The notes below the pieces were generated by a model. It had not been told where the DNA came from. It did not search any database and saw nothing but the letters and a program-made list of their open reading frames with translations. This document shows positions 52,191 to 60,523 of a stretch of DNA of 64,000 nt, piece by piece. The stretch is from the NCBI RefSeq assembly GCF_003425985.1, contig NZ_CP022985.1:1339501-1403500 (forward strand). Reading direction: 5' to 3'. The stretch comes from Mariniflexile sp. TRM1-10 (GTDB lineage: Bacteria; Bacteroidota; Bacteroidia; Flavobacteriales; Flavobacteriaceae). Position 1 is the first letter of the stretch. Each line of letters opens with the position of its first letter. A program made the position numbers and the translations under genes.

Positions 52191-52817
52191 CTATTTAATG
52201 GCATATGCACAAGTAAAACCTTCAAACTCTAAAAATTGAACTTGGTAACAGTATTTTTTATCTTCATAATCAATCCAAGCAATGGTTTCATAGTCATTAT
52301 CAGATACCGGAATGACCAAACAATGTTTTTTAAAGCTCAAACCCGGCGTTGCAAACAGTTTGAACAACGATTCTTTTATACACCAAATAACAGTTAGTTT
52401 ATTAACATAATCTGCTGCATGTTCATTAAGATAGCTGAACTCATAATCAATAAATTTATGAGCAATCACGCTAATTTTTTTGCGTTGTTTTTCAATATCA
52501 ATACCAATAATATTGTCACTAACTATGACTCCCGAAAAATGAAACGAATGGGTAATGGAAATTTGCTTACCATCTTTTAAATGCGGTTTGCCGTTTCCAT
52601 CATAAAACAAATCGGCATCTTCGTATCCAAATTTGGCTAATAAACAGCGTACACTTAAAAACCCACGCTGGTGCAATTCACTTTTCATATCTAAAACACG
52701 TTGTAAACTTTCGGGTTTTAATTTTACCAATTGCATTAAATCATCAAAAGATTCTGAAATCTTCCAGATTTTAACAACAGTTTGTGAATTAGGAGTAATG
52801 GTTTTGTAAAGAGGCAT
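52191..52817 (-). CDS. 4'-phosphopantetheinyl transferase
   Basis: A 208-residue enzyme that attaches the phosphopantetheine arm of CoA to acyl or peptidyl carrier proteins. The magnesium-binding motif is in NIIGIDIEKQRKKIS, and the second motif is WCIKESLFKLFA. The intervening segments and size fit the AcpS/Sfp-type single-chain enzymes. It lies 33 bases upstream of pcrB on the same strand, so co-transcription is likely. Confidence 0.92.
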   Translation of the reverse strand: MPLYKTITPNSQTVVKIWKISESFDDLMQLVKLKPESLQRVLDMKSELHQRGFLSVRCLLAKFGYEDADLFYDGNGKPHLKDGKQISITHSFHFSGVIVSDNIIGIDIEKQRKKISVIAHKFIDYEFSYLNEHAADYVNKLTVIWCIKESLFKLFATPGLSFKKHCLVIPVSDNDYETIAWIDYEDKKYCYQVQFLEFEGFTCAYAIK

Positions 52818-52840
52818 TTAATTTTCTAAAAGTTATTAGT

Positions 52841-52863
52841 TATCTTTGCACTGCCTAAGGCAG
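52841..52863 (+). promoter_or_regulatory. ahcY -7 box and 5' hairpin
   Basis: TATCTTTG (52841-52848) is a perfect TAnnTTTG -7 box, though no TTG is at the 19-base spacing. Immediately downstream, where transcription should start, CTGCC-TAA-GGCAG (52851-52863) is a perfect 5-bp hairpin. A 90-base leader then leads to the ATG. Confidence 0.55.
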
Positions 52864-52954
52864 ATTAAACATTTTTGTTGAGCAATTTAACTATTTTAAT
52901 ACGATTCCAAAGATGTTTTCTTTTTATAAAACAAAGAAAAAATAAAAAGTTGAT

Positions 52955-54271
52955 ATGAGTACAAAAACAATTCCTTACGTAGCCAATAAAGTAAAAGATA
53001 TTTCGCTTGCAGCTTGGGGACGAAAAGAAATAGAATTAGCCGAAGCCGAGATGCCAGGACTTATGAGCTTACGTGAAGAATACGGAAATTCGCAACCACT
53101 TAAAGGTGCACGTATTGCAGGATGTTTGCATATGACTATCCAAACAGCGGTTTTAATTGAAACATTGCAGGCTTTAGGTGCCGAGGTTACTTGGAGTTCT
53201 TGCAACATTTTCTCTACCCAAGACCAAGCTGCTGCTGCCATTGCTGCTGCAGGAACATCAGTTTATGCTTGGAAAGATATGACCGAGGAAGAATTTAATT
53301 GGTGTATTGAACAAACCCTTTTCTTTGGTGAAGACAGACAACCTCTTAACATGATTCTTGATGATGGTGGCGATTTAACCAATATGGTTTTAGACCGTTA
53401 CCCAGAACTAGTACCTGGCATTAAAGGATTGAGTGAAGAAACCACTACAGGTGTTCACAGATTATACGAGCGTGTTAAAAAAGGAACGTTACCAATGCCG
53501 GCCATTAATGTAAACGACTCGGTTACAAAAAGTAAATTTGACAACAAATACGGTTGTAAAGAAAGTGCCGTAGATGCTATTCGTCGTGCTACCGACTTAA
53601 TGCTTGCTGGAAAGCGCGTAGTTGTTTGTGGTTATGGCGATGTAGGTAAAGGTACTGCAGCTTCTTTTAAAGGTGCAGGAAGTATCGTAACTGTTACAGA
53701 AATTGACCCGATTTGTGCTTTACAAGCGGCTATGGATGGTTTTGAAGTAAAAAAGCTAGAAACCGTTGCTCCAAACGCTGATATCATTATAACCACAACC
53801 GGAAACAAAGATATTGTGCGTGGTGAACATTTTGAAGCTGTAAAAGACAAAACCATTATTTGTAATATCGGACATTTTGATAATGAAATTGATATGGCTT
53901 GGTTAAAGAAAAACCACGGCCACACCAAAAACACCATCAAACCTCAAGTAGACAAATACACTGTTAATGGTAAAGACATTATTATACTTGCAGAAGGCCG
54001 TTTAGTAAATTTAGGTTGCGCCACTGGTCATCCAAGTTTTGTAATGAGTAATTCATTTACAAACCAAACCTTGGCTCAAATTGAACTTTGGACCAATAGC
54101 GACGCCTACAAAAACGATGTGTATATGTTACCTAAACATCTTGATGAAAAAGTAGCCAAATTACACTTAGCTAAAATTGGTGTTGAACTTACTGAGTTAA
54201 AACCCGACCAAGCTGAATACATTGGTGTATCGGTTGAAGGTCCTTTTAAACCTGAGTATTACAGATATTAA
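52955..54271 (+). CDS. ahcY: Adenosylhomocysteinase
   Basis: A 438-residue enzyme that splits S-adenosylhomocysteine into homocysteine and adenosine, keeping methyl transfer running. Signatures: [16 protein letters not shown] at the substrate site, [14 protein letters not shown] with the catalytic residues, [17 protein letters not shown], the NAD loop [17 protein letters not shown] and the C-terminal [23 protein letters not shown]. Length is normal. It has its own -7 box upstream and a strong terminator downstream. Confidence 0.97.
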   Translation: MSTKTIPYVANKVKDISLAAWGRKEIELAEAEMPGLMSLREEYGNSQPLKGARIAGCLHMTIQTAVLIETLQALGAEVTWSSCNIFSTQDQAAAAIAAAGTSVYAWKDMTEEEFNWCIEQTLFFGEDRQPLNMILDDGGDLTNMVLDRYPELVPGIKGLSEETTTGVHRLYERVKKGTLPMPAINVNDSVTKSKFDNKYGCKESAVDAIRRATDLMLAGKRVVVCGYGDVGKGTAASFKGAGSIVTVTEIDPICALQAAMDGFEVKKLETVAPNADIIITTTGNKDIVRGEHFEAVKDKTIICNIGHFDNEIDMAWLKKNHGHTKNTIKPQVDKYTVNGKDIIILAEGRLVNLGCATGHPSFVMSNSFTNQTLAQIELWTNSDAYKNDVYMLPKHLDEKVAKLHLAKIGVELTELKPDQAEYIGVSVEGPFKPEYYRY

Positions 54272-54310
54272 TTTCCCATTCCCACGAAAGTCGGAATCTC
54301 ATAATAAACT

Positions 54311-54345
54311 AAATCCCAAGCAATTCATTGTTTGGGATTTTTTTT
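54311..54345 (+). terminator. ahcY terminator
   Basis: Stem AAATCCCAA / TTGGGATTT with a 12-base loop is followed by a run of T. It is 40 bases past the ahcY stop. Confidence 0.8.
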
Positions 54346-54504
54346 GTCACTTACTGAGCCATCTCCATGTATTGAAATTGTATAGACAATCGCTATTGCG
54401 GAAATAAATTGAGGTTAATACCGCTTTCAAAATAAAACTAATCCATTTAACCTTATTTAATTCCGTAATAGAAACCTCTGACTTTTTATTAAGATGACCG
54501 TTAC

Positions 54505-54541
54505 AAAAAAAGCGGAAAAAAACTAAATTTTTCCGCTTTTT
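54505..54541 (-). terminator. Terminator of the outer-membrane protein gene
   Basis: A symmetrical stem AAAAAGCGGAAAAA / TTTTTCCGCTTTTT lies 38 bases past the stop of the minus-strand gene at 54579. The A-run on the plus side gives a T-run on the minus strand; it could also stop plus-strand readthrough. Confidence 0.75.
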
Positions 54542-54578
54542 AAAAATGATCTTGTTTGATATTAATCAACAGTCTTTT

Positions 54579-55070
54579 TTATAAATTAAAAGAAGCTCCT
54601 AAGTTAAGTGTAAACTGGTTATGTAATTTTTCGCCAGCATCTAAAACATCGGTATTGTATTTTGCAAAAGGCACGTTAAATTCTGTAAAAACACCAAAGC
54701 CGTTTGTAAAAAAGTAACGCATCCCTAAATGGCCACCAAAATTTTTAAGGCTCAGGTTTAAACCTGGGTAGATATCAAAATTCTCATCTACATTAACGAC
54801 GTTTCCCAAGTTGGCATTAAAACGCCCTTTAACATCAAAACGGTCGCCAAAACTAGCAGAAATATCGTCGCTAAGACCCAAAGCGTATGATGATGATATA
54901 CCAACTGATATGTTTTCGCCCAAACCAAAATCGTAGCTAATATTAACACCAGTAGCATTGTTTTGAAGATTGGTTCCTAACTGGAGTTTGTTGTCGCCAC
55001 TACCTATAAAAGCTTGTGAATTACTAAGCGTTGCACTAAGAATAGTTACTAATAAAATTATTTTTCGCAT
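54579..55070 (-). CDS. Outer-membrane beta-barrel protein (DUF6646-like)
   Basis: A 163-residue protein with a signal peptide (about 1-19, cleavage near SNSQA) and alternating strands of the small barrel type (LQLGTNLQNNATGVNISYDFGLGENISVGISSSYALG, GHLGMRYFFTNGFGVFTEFN), ending in LNLGASFNL. The pattern resembles flavobacterial DUF6646 proteins. The function is unknown. It is monocistronic, with a terminator downstream. Confidence 0.75.
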   Translation of the reverse strand: MRKIILLVTILSATLSNSQAFIGSGDNKLQLGTNLQNNATGVNISYDFGLGENISVGISSSYALGLSDDISASFGDRFDVKGRFNANLGNVVNVDENFDIYPGLNLSLKNFGGHLGMRYFFTNGFGVFTEFNVPFAKYNTDVLDAGEKLHNQFTLNLGASFNL

Positions 55071-55131
55071 GATTTAAGTTTAAATTTTAAGTAGGCAAAT
55101 ATATATAAGTTATTGTAAAAAATAGCTTTAT

Positions 55132-55992
55132 TTATAAGTTCTTATGGGTTTTGGTAATAGCTTGTTGGTTTTTCCAATCAATCCATTTTTGACCCTTCAT
55201 ACGGCGCATGGCGTTATCAAAATTACGCATAACAACAATATTATAAATAGCTTTACCAAAATTTTTAGGATTACGGGCCATGGCACGTAAGCTCATGGAA
55301 AAACCCGGCGTTATATAGCGCATATAGTGCCAATAGCCTTCGGGCATATACAATACTTCGCCATGGTTTAGTTCGGTTTGGTAACCCTGTGCCTTTTTTA
55401 GCAAGGGCCATTTTTCAAAATCGGGATTGGCAAAATCAATGTCTTCGCGGGTAATTAGTGCATGCGGTACTTTATACAAATATTTGTTCTGGTTTTGGTC
55501 GAACAAAATAATTTGTTTTTTGCCTTCAAAATGAAAATGGAAAATATTGGCCAGATCAATATCGTAATGCATAAAGGTATATGAGTCACGTCCGCCAAAA
55601 AATAGCATCGGGATGCCTTTCATAAGGCGCAAGCCAAAATCGGGAAATGTAAAATCATTTTGTAATAGGGGTATTTCCTTAATGGCATTCCATAAAAAAA
55701 TACGGTATTTTGTAGGTTCGCTTTTTAACAAATCTATATAATCGGCGAGTCTCATTTTGGTATGCGGCTCGTTAAAACCATCTTTATAATCAACCGGTCT
55801 ATCGTCGTATAACGGAACGGTGATTTCGCCCCCAACGGTTTTCATATAGTCTAAATTCCACTTGCTGTAAGCAGGCCAATGGTCTATAAAACGCTCAATA
55901 ACCACAGGTTTTTGCGGTTTAAAATAGTGTTTTAAAAAGTCCTCTTTTGTAATTGTTTTTACACGAGGAATATCTTGTAAGTTCAACGACAA
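55132..55992 (-). CDS. Cupin-like (JmjC-type) protein
   Basis: A 286-residue protein of the cupin_8/JmjC group. The iron-binding HxD is in TFMHYDIDLANIFHF, and the distal ligand would be the histidine in YMPEGYWHYMRYI. The N-terminal part VKTITKEDFLKHYFKPQKPVVIERF is typical of the family. JmjC-like enzymes are 2-oxoglutarate/Fe(II) oxygenases that hydroxylate proteins; the target is unknown. It is followed 3' by a long basic tail (RNFDNAMRRMKGQKWIDWKN). Confidence 0.88.
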   Translation of the reverse strand: MSLNLQDIPRVKTITKEDFLKHYFKPQKPVVIERFIDHWPAYSKWNLDYMKTVGGEITVPLYDDRPVDYKDGFNEPHTKMRLADYIDLLKSEPTKYRIFLWNAIKEIPLLQNDFTFPDFGLRLMKGIPMLFFGGRDSYTFMHYDIDLANIFHFHFEGKKQIILFDQNQNKYLYKVPHALITREDIDFANPDFEKWPLLKKAQGYQTELNHGEVLYMPEGYWHYMRYITPGFSMSLRAMARNPKNFGKAIYNIVVMRNFDNAMRRMKGQKWIDWKNQQAITKTHKNL

Positions 55993-56140
55993 GGCTTATT
56001 TAATTTAGTGTACCAAAGTTAAGCAAACGTAATGAAACAAGAAATAGTATTTTGGGCATTGCCAAACTTCCTTTTGCACTCGCTTCTTGATAAAGACGGC
56101 AATCAAACTAAAATGATTTTAAATTAAGTATATGATTCCT

Positions 56141-56148
56141 TAGTTTTG
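56141..56148 (+). promoter_or_regulatory. Possible -7 box for the FemAB gene
   Basis: TAGTTTTG matches TAnnTTTG, 11 bases before the ATG. No TTG lies at the standard spacing, so the call is weak. Confidence 0.35.
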
Positions 56149-56159
56149 CCGCTAAAAAA

Positions 56160-57263
56160 ATGATTTGCGAGTTAGAGAGAAAAGATATTGAAGAATTTAA
56201 AACAACAAATATATTACCTCAAACTCCTTTTTGGGGGCGTGTAAAAAGTAACCAAGGGTTTATACCTCAAGGATTTGAGTTAACTATTTCTAAAAATTTG
56301 TTAATTAGCACTGCTAGTTCTTTAGAAAAAGAAGTTGAAGACTTATTGATACTAATTAAGTACGTAAATAAGGATACCTGTATTGCTTACGTTCCTTACG
56401 GTCCCAAATTAGAACCTACATTTGAAAACCAAGGCATATTTTTAGAACTTTTATCTGAATCAATAAAACCACACTTACCTAAAAATTGCATCTTTATCCG
56501 TTACGATTTAATTTGGGAGAATCAATGGGCTGCTGAAAAAGAATATTTTGACAATTCAGGTAATTGGATTGGCCCGCCACCTAACCAAACCCAAGAATTC
56601 AGGGTAAATTTTGGCACCAGTAATTGGAACTTACAAAAAAGCGTAACAGATAACCTTCCCAAAAACACTTTTTTCCTTGATTTGACTTTGGAAGAGCAAG
56701 ACTTGCTTTATAACATGAGATACAACACAAGATACAATATAAGAAAAGCGAATAAAAAAGGCATTAGAGTACGTGAATACGGAATTGAACATATGGATTC
56801 ATGGTATAAATTATATCTTGATACGGCCATTCGACATGACATGCCTTTACAAAATCAAGACTTTTTTTCTACTATTTTAAAAAACCAAGATAACAACAAA
56901 AATGGCATTACCGTTAAGATGCTGATGGCCGATATTGATGGCAAGTTCCTCGCTTCAATGTTTCTAGTTTTATCAAAAAAAAGAGGCACCTATTTATATG
57001 GAGCATCTAAATCTTCAAAAAACAATTTAATGGCAAGTTATGCCCTGCAATGGGAATCCATACGAATGGCAAAAGCATGGGGCTGTACTGAATACGACAT
57101 GTTTGGCTCTGCTCCAAATTTAAATCAAACTCACCCACTACATGGCATCCATATTTACAAAAAAGGATTTGGTGGAGACCTTTTTCATAGAATGGGATGC
57201 TGGGATTATCCATATAACAAAAAACTGTACGATTTTTATAAGTTACAGGAGGCTCAAAAGTAA
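56160..57263 (+). CDS. FemAB-family aminoacyl/peptidoglycan-type acyltransferase
   Basis: A 367-residue protein of the FemABX fold, two GNAT-like domains. The N-terminal half carries LPQTPFWGRVKSNQGF and YVPYGPKLEPTFEN. The C-terminal half has MRYNTRYNIRKANKKGIRV and YLYGASKSSKNNLMASYALQW, the typical tandem pattern. FemA/FemB/FemX use aminoacyl-tRNA to build peptide bridges on lipid II. A conserved role in Bacteroidota peptidoglycan or other acyl transfer is inference; no partner is adjacent. Confidence 0.88.
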   Translation: MICELERKDIEEFKTTNILPQTPFWGRVKSNQGFIPQGFELTISKNLLISTASSLEKEVEDLLILIKYVNKDTCIAYVPYGPKLEPTFENQGIFLELLSESIKPHLPKNCIFIRYDLIWENQWAAEKEYFDNSGNWIGPPPNQTQEFRVNFGTSNWNLQKSVTDNLPKNTFFLDLTLEEQDLLYNMRYNTRYNIRKANKKGIRVREYGIEHMDSWYKLYLDTAIRHDMPLQNQDFFSTILKNQDNNKNGITVKMLMADIDGKFLASMFLVLSKKRGTYLYGASKSSKNNLMASYALQWESIRMAKAWGCTEYDMFGSAPNLNQTHPLHGIHIYKKGFGGDLFHRMGCWDYPYNKKLYDFYKLQEAQK

Positions 57264-57354
57264 ACTAACGGTTTAAAACAAAAAGCTTAGCGTGTCCAGG
57301 CCCCGTTACCACGAGCCTTTCGATCGCAGGTGTCAAAGATTGGTTTTTAAAGAT

Positions 57355-57373
57355 TCTGCTTTCGCAGGAATTA
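57355..57373. repeat. Palindromic word near the aldo/keto reductase end
   Basis: TTCTGCTTTCGCAGGAATT is a relative of the palindrome at 23184-23203 and abuts the stop of the aldo/keto reductase gene. Confidence 0.45.
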
Positions 57374-58411
57374 AGTTGCAGGATTAGGAATTACATCATG
57401 CACCTCATTAATTTGCTTTAAAATGACATCACTCAAAGTCACATTAACAGAATCTATATTCTCTTTTAATTGCTCCAAATTGGTAGCTCCAATAATATTA
57501 CTAGTGACGAAAGGTTGTTGGTTTACAAAAGCTAAACTCATTTGCGCCAAGGTCATGCCATTATCTTCAGCTATTTTTAAATAACGTTTTGTTGCTTCGG
57601 TGCTTTGTTCGCTGCTGTAACGTGCAAACCTTGGAAACAGTTTTAATCTCGCATTATCGGCTGCTGTTCCTTTTATATATTTACCGGAAAGCACTCCAAA
57701 AGCCATGGGTGAATAGGCTAATAAACCTAAATTTTCGCGTATGGATATTTCTGCCATATCACCTTCAAACCCCCTGTTTATCAACGAATAGGCATTTTGT
57801 ATGGTTTTCATTCGTGGTAAACCATGGTTTTTAGATTCTTCTAAGTAACGCATCGCTCCCCAAGCTTTTTCATTAGACATACCTACATGACGAATTTTAC
57901 CTGCTTTAATGTGTTGTTCCAATGCATATAGTACCTCATTAAAATTATCTTGCCATGCATCATTAGGGTTGTGTTTGTAATCGCGCGTTCCAAAGGTGTT
58001 GGTTTCGCGCTCTGGCCAATGTATTTGATATAAATCAATATAATCGGTCTGTAGGCGTTCCAATTCCTTATTTATAGCTTCTTTTATAGATTCCGAAGTG
58101 ATTCCCGTAGTTCTAATATGGGCAGTATAATCGCTTGGACGACCCACAATTTTACTAGCCAAAACAACTTTGTCGCGGTTTCCTGTTTTTTGTAACCAAG
58201 TGCCTATAATTTTACTGGTTGCCCCTTGTGTTTCTGGACTTGCTGGCACAGGATACATTTCGGCAGTATCAATAAAATTAACACCTTGCTCTAGGGCGTA
58301 ATCTAATTGGGCATGCCCTTCAGCTTCGGTATTTTGGTTTCCCCAAGTCATGGTGCCTAGGCATATTTTACTAACTTTTATATCGGTTTTTGGTATGGTA
58401 GTGTATTTCAT
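57371..58411 (-). CDS. Aldo/keto reductase, Tas-like
   Basis: A 346-residue NADP-dependent reductase. The catalytic tetrad can be placed: D in FIDTAEMY, Y in the same segment, K in VVLASKIVG and H in YQIHWPERE. The N-terminus MKYTTIPKTDIKVSKICLGTMTWGNQ is characteristic of Tas-like proteins. Cofactor residues are in the C-terminal IIGATNLEQLKEN. The physiological substrate is unknown. Confidence 0.9.
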   Translation of the reverse strand: MKYTTIPKTDIKVSKICLGTMTWGNQNTEAEGHAQLDYALEQGVNFIDTAEMYPVPASPETQGATSKIIGTWLQKTGNRDKVVLASKIVGRPSDYTAHIRTTGITSESIKEAINKELERLQTDYIDLYQIHWPERETNTFGTRDYKHNPNDAWQDNFNEVLYALEQHIKAGKIRHVGMSNEKAWGAMRYLEESKNHGLPRMKTIQNAYSLINRGFEGDMAEISIRENLGLLAYSPMAFGVLSGKYIKGTAADNARLKLFPRFARYSSEQSTEATKRYLKIAEDNGMTLAQMSLAFVNQQPFVTSNIIGATNLEQLKENIDSVNVTLSDVILKQINEVHDVIPNPAT

Positions 58412-58436
58412 AGAGGATTCTATTTTTAAAGATAAA

Positions 58437-58468
58437 AAACCTTTCAGTTACAAATGAACTGAAAGGTT
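58437..58468 (-). terminator. Terminator hairpin between OmpA and the aldo/keto reductase
   Basis: A perfect 12-bp stem AACCTTTCAGTT / AACTGAAAGGTT with a 7-base loop is followed on the minus strand by a T-run. It would stop transcripts from the ompA-type gene. Confidence 0.65.
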
Positions 58469-58500
58469 TAAAAATATGTTAATACCTTTTAGGCTATATT

Positions 58501-58583
58501 GCGTTAGTGATTGAAGCGGCATCCTTTTTTGCCAATAAAAGCAAAAAAGATATAGCTGAAAGCGCGACCCTTGTGGTAACGCC
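58501..58583. repeat. REP-type repeat, GCGTTAGTGATTGAAGCGGC family
   Basis: The unit begins GCGTTAGTGATTGAAGCGGC, has a central stem CTTTTTTGC / GCAAAAAAG and ends with a segment through GTGGTAACGCCC. I recognise this wording as a repeat widespread between genes in Bacteroidota. It lies right after the ompA-type stop. Confidence 0.65.
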
Positions 58584-58589
58584 CAAATA

Positions 58590-59549
58590 TTAATTATCGT
58601 TTAACAACCTTGAAAGCTCGTCTAACTTAGGCGTTAAAATAACTTCGATGCGTCGGTTTTTTGCTTTTCCTTCAGGCGTGTCGTTGGTTGCTATTGGTGC
58701 AAATTCACCACGACCTGCTGCGGTTAAATTTTCAGGGTTTATAGCTGCGTTTTCTCTTAAAATAGTAACAATGGCTGTGGCGCGTTTGGTTGACAAATCC
58801 CAGTTATTGGTTATTTGACCATTCGCTTGATAAGGTACATTATCGGTGTGACCTTCGATTAAAACAGCTATATCAGGATTGCTTGCTAAAACGGTGCCTA
58901 ATTGTTGTACGGCTCTTCTACCTTCGGTGCCAACCGCCCAACTTCCTGAACTAAATAACAACTTATTCTCCATAGAAACATATACTTTGCCATCGCGTTG
59001 TTCCACGGTTAACCCTTTGCCTTCAAAATCTGTTAAGGCTTTGGATATGGCATCTTTTAAAGCGGTCATGGCAGCATCTTTATCTGAAATAACTTTTTCT
59101 AACTCTGCTACACGGTTCGAGCGGTCTTGTAATTCTTTTTTAAGATTTTCCAATCGTTGGTTTTCATCTGCCAAAGCTTGTTCTTTAGCTTCTAGCTGTG
59201 CCAATAATTCTCTGTTTTTTTGTGAATTTGATGCGATGGCCGCCGAACTGTTTTTTTCTAATGCATCGTAAGACGCTTTTAGTGTTTCTAAATTTGCTTT
59301 GGCAGCATTGTAATCGCCTTGCAATTTGTCGCGTTCTGAAACCGCTTCTGCATAAGCTTCTTTAAGTTGCTTTAGATTGTTTTCGGCAGTTGTTTTTTGG
59401 TACAACAACTCTTCGTTTTCATCGAATAACTTTCTGTTTTCTTGCTTTAGATTGGCATATTTTGCTTCTAAATCTTTGTAAATTTTAGGAGACACACATG
59501 AAGCAGCAACTACTAATGTTAACGTAATTAATGAGATTTTTTTAATCAT
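58590..59549 (-). CDS. OmpA-family lipoprotein with coiled coil
   Basis: A 319-residue protein. A lipoprotein signal (lipobox AASC) sits at the inner ATG at 59549, which I prefer because the 26 codons upstream are non-conserved. A long coiled coil (about 25-190, rich in E, K, A, L heptads) leads to a C-terminal OmpA domain that binds peptidoglycan: VLIEGHTDNVPYQANGQITNNWDLSTKRAT and NRRIEVILTPKLDEL. It likely tethers the outer membrane to the cell wall. Confidence 0.9.
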   Translation of the reverse strand: MIKKISLITLTLVVAASCVSPKIYKDLEAKYANLKQENRKLFDENEELLYQKTTAENNLKQLKEAYAEAVSERDKLQGDYNAAKANLETLKASYDALEKNSSAAIASNSQKNRELLAQLEAKEQALADENQRLENLKKELQDRSNRVAELEKVISDKDAAMTALKDAISKALTDFEGKGLTVEQRDGKVYVSMENKLLFSSGSWAVGTEGRRAVQQLGTVLASNPDIAVLIEGHTDNVPYQANGQITNNWDLSTKRATAIVTILRENAAINPENLTAAGRGEFAPIATNDTPEGKAKNRRIEVILTPKLDELSRLLNDN

Positions 59550-59589
59550 TTTTAAATTCTTTACGGTTTTTGGTTTAATAAATTTGGGT

Positions 59590-60354
59590 TTAATTTTCAA
59601 TTTCCAATAAAATAGGGCAATGGTCACTATGCACAGCGTCTGACAGTATAACGGCTCTTTTTATCTTTTCTTGTATGACATTTGAAACCATGGCATAATC
59701 TAATCGCCACCCTTTGTTGTTTGCTCTTGAATTCGCTCGGTAACTCCACCACGTATAGTTATCTGGTTCTTTGTTTAAATATCTGAAAGAGTCCGTGAAT
59801 CCGTTATTTATAAATGCCCCTATCCATTTGCGTTCTGCTGGTAAAAATCCAGAGGTATTGCACAAACCTTTAGGGTTATGAATGTCTATTTCTTCGTGGC
59901 AAATATTGTAATCGCCACAAATAATTAAATTAGGAATCTCTTTTTGAAGGGTGTTTATATACTCTTGAAACATATCCATGTACTCAAACTTATGGTCTAA
60001 CCTAGCGTCATTGGTTCCCGAAGGCAAATACAAACTCATTACCGAAACACCATCAAAATCGACTCTAAGGTTACGGCCTTCAATATCCATCGAAGCAATT
60101 CCTGTGCCATATTCTACATGGTTTGGTTTTATTTTGCTTAAAATAGCAACACCGCTATAGCCTTTTTTTTGAGCACTAAACCAATAGTTGTATGTGTAGC
60201 CAGCTTCAACAAAAGCATCTAAATTCAGTTGCTCTTTTAAAGCTTTAATTTCTTGCAAACAAATGACATCTGGATTGGCACTTTTTAACCAATCTATAAA
60301 CCCTTTATTTATTGCTGCACGAATGCCATTTACGTTGTATGAGATTATTTTCAT
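59590..60354 (-). CDS. xth: Exodeoxyribonuclease III
   Basis: A 254-residue enzyme of the exonuclease/endonuclease/phosphatase fold, acting on apurinic sites and 3' ends in base-excision repair. Active-site words are MKIISYNVNGIRAA, ICLQEIKA (catalytic E), YLPSGTND, NLIICGDYNICHEEID, RLDYAMVS and the C-terminal SDAVHSDHCPILLEIEN, which supplies the catalytic histidine. It lies upstream of the ompA-type gene. Confidence 0.95.
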   Translation of the reverse strand: MKIISYNVNGIRAAINKGFIDWLKSANPDVICLQEIKALKEQLNLDAFVEAGYTYNYWFSAQKKGYSGVAILSKIKPNHVEYGTGIASMDIEGRNLRVDFDGVSVMSLYLPSGTNDARLDHKFEYMDMFQEYINTLQKEIPNLIICGDYNICHEEIDIHNPKGLCNTSGFLPAERKWIGAFINNGFTDSFRYLNKEPDNYTWWSYRANSRANNKGWRLDYAMVSNVIQEKIKRAVILSDAVHSDHCPILLEIEN

Positions 60355-60374
60355 TTCCTTTGTTTTTTATGAGA

Positions 60375-60418
60375 TCCCGACATGAAGTCGGGACAATACA
60401 CTTTTAAAAGTGTATTGT
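60375..60418. repeat. Two adjoining palindromes upstream of exonuclease III
   Basis: TCCCGAC / GTCGGGA (60375-60381 and 60387-60393) is followed by a perfect 26-base palindrome (60393-60418, ACAATACACTTTT / AAAAGTGTATTGT). They lie between the divergent exonuclease and giant outer-membrane genes. Confidence 0.55.
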
Positions 60419-60523
60419 TTCAGCTAAAATAAATAATGCTTTACTTTTACACTATTATTTTGTGCCACAATTAACGAAATCTATTAACAAAATATTTTAA
60501 ACTATTTGAAGTTTAAGTATCTA

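Noticed and set aside
52849..52954. SAH riboswitch upstream of ahcY
   Set aside because: The leader is AT-rich and only a small CTGCC/GGCAG hairpin is seen; the GC-rich conserved core is not there.
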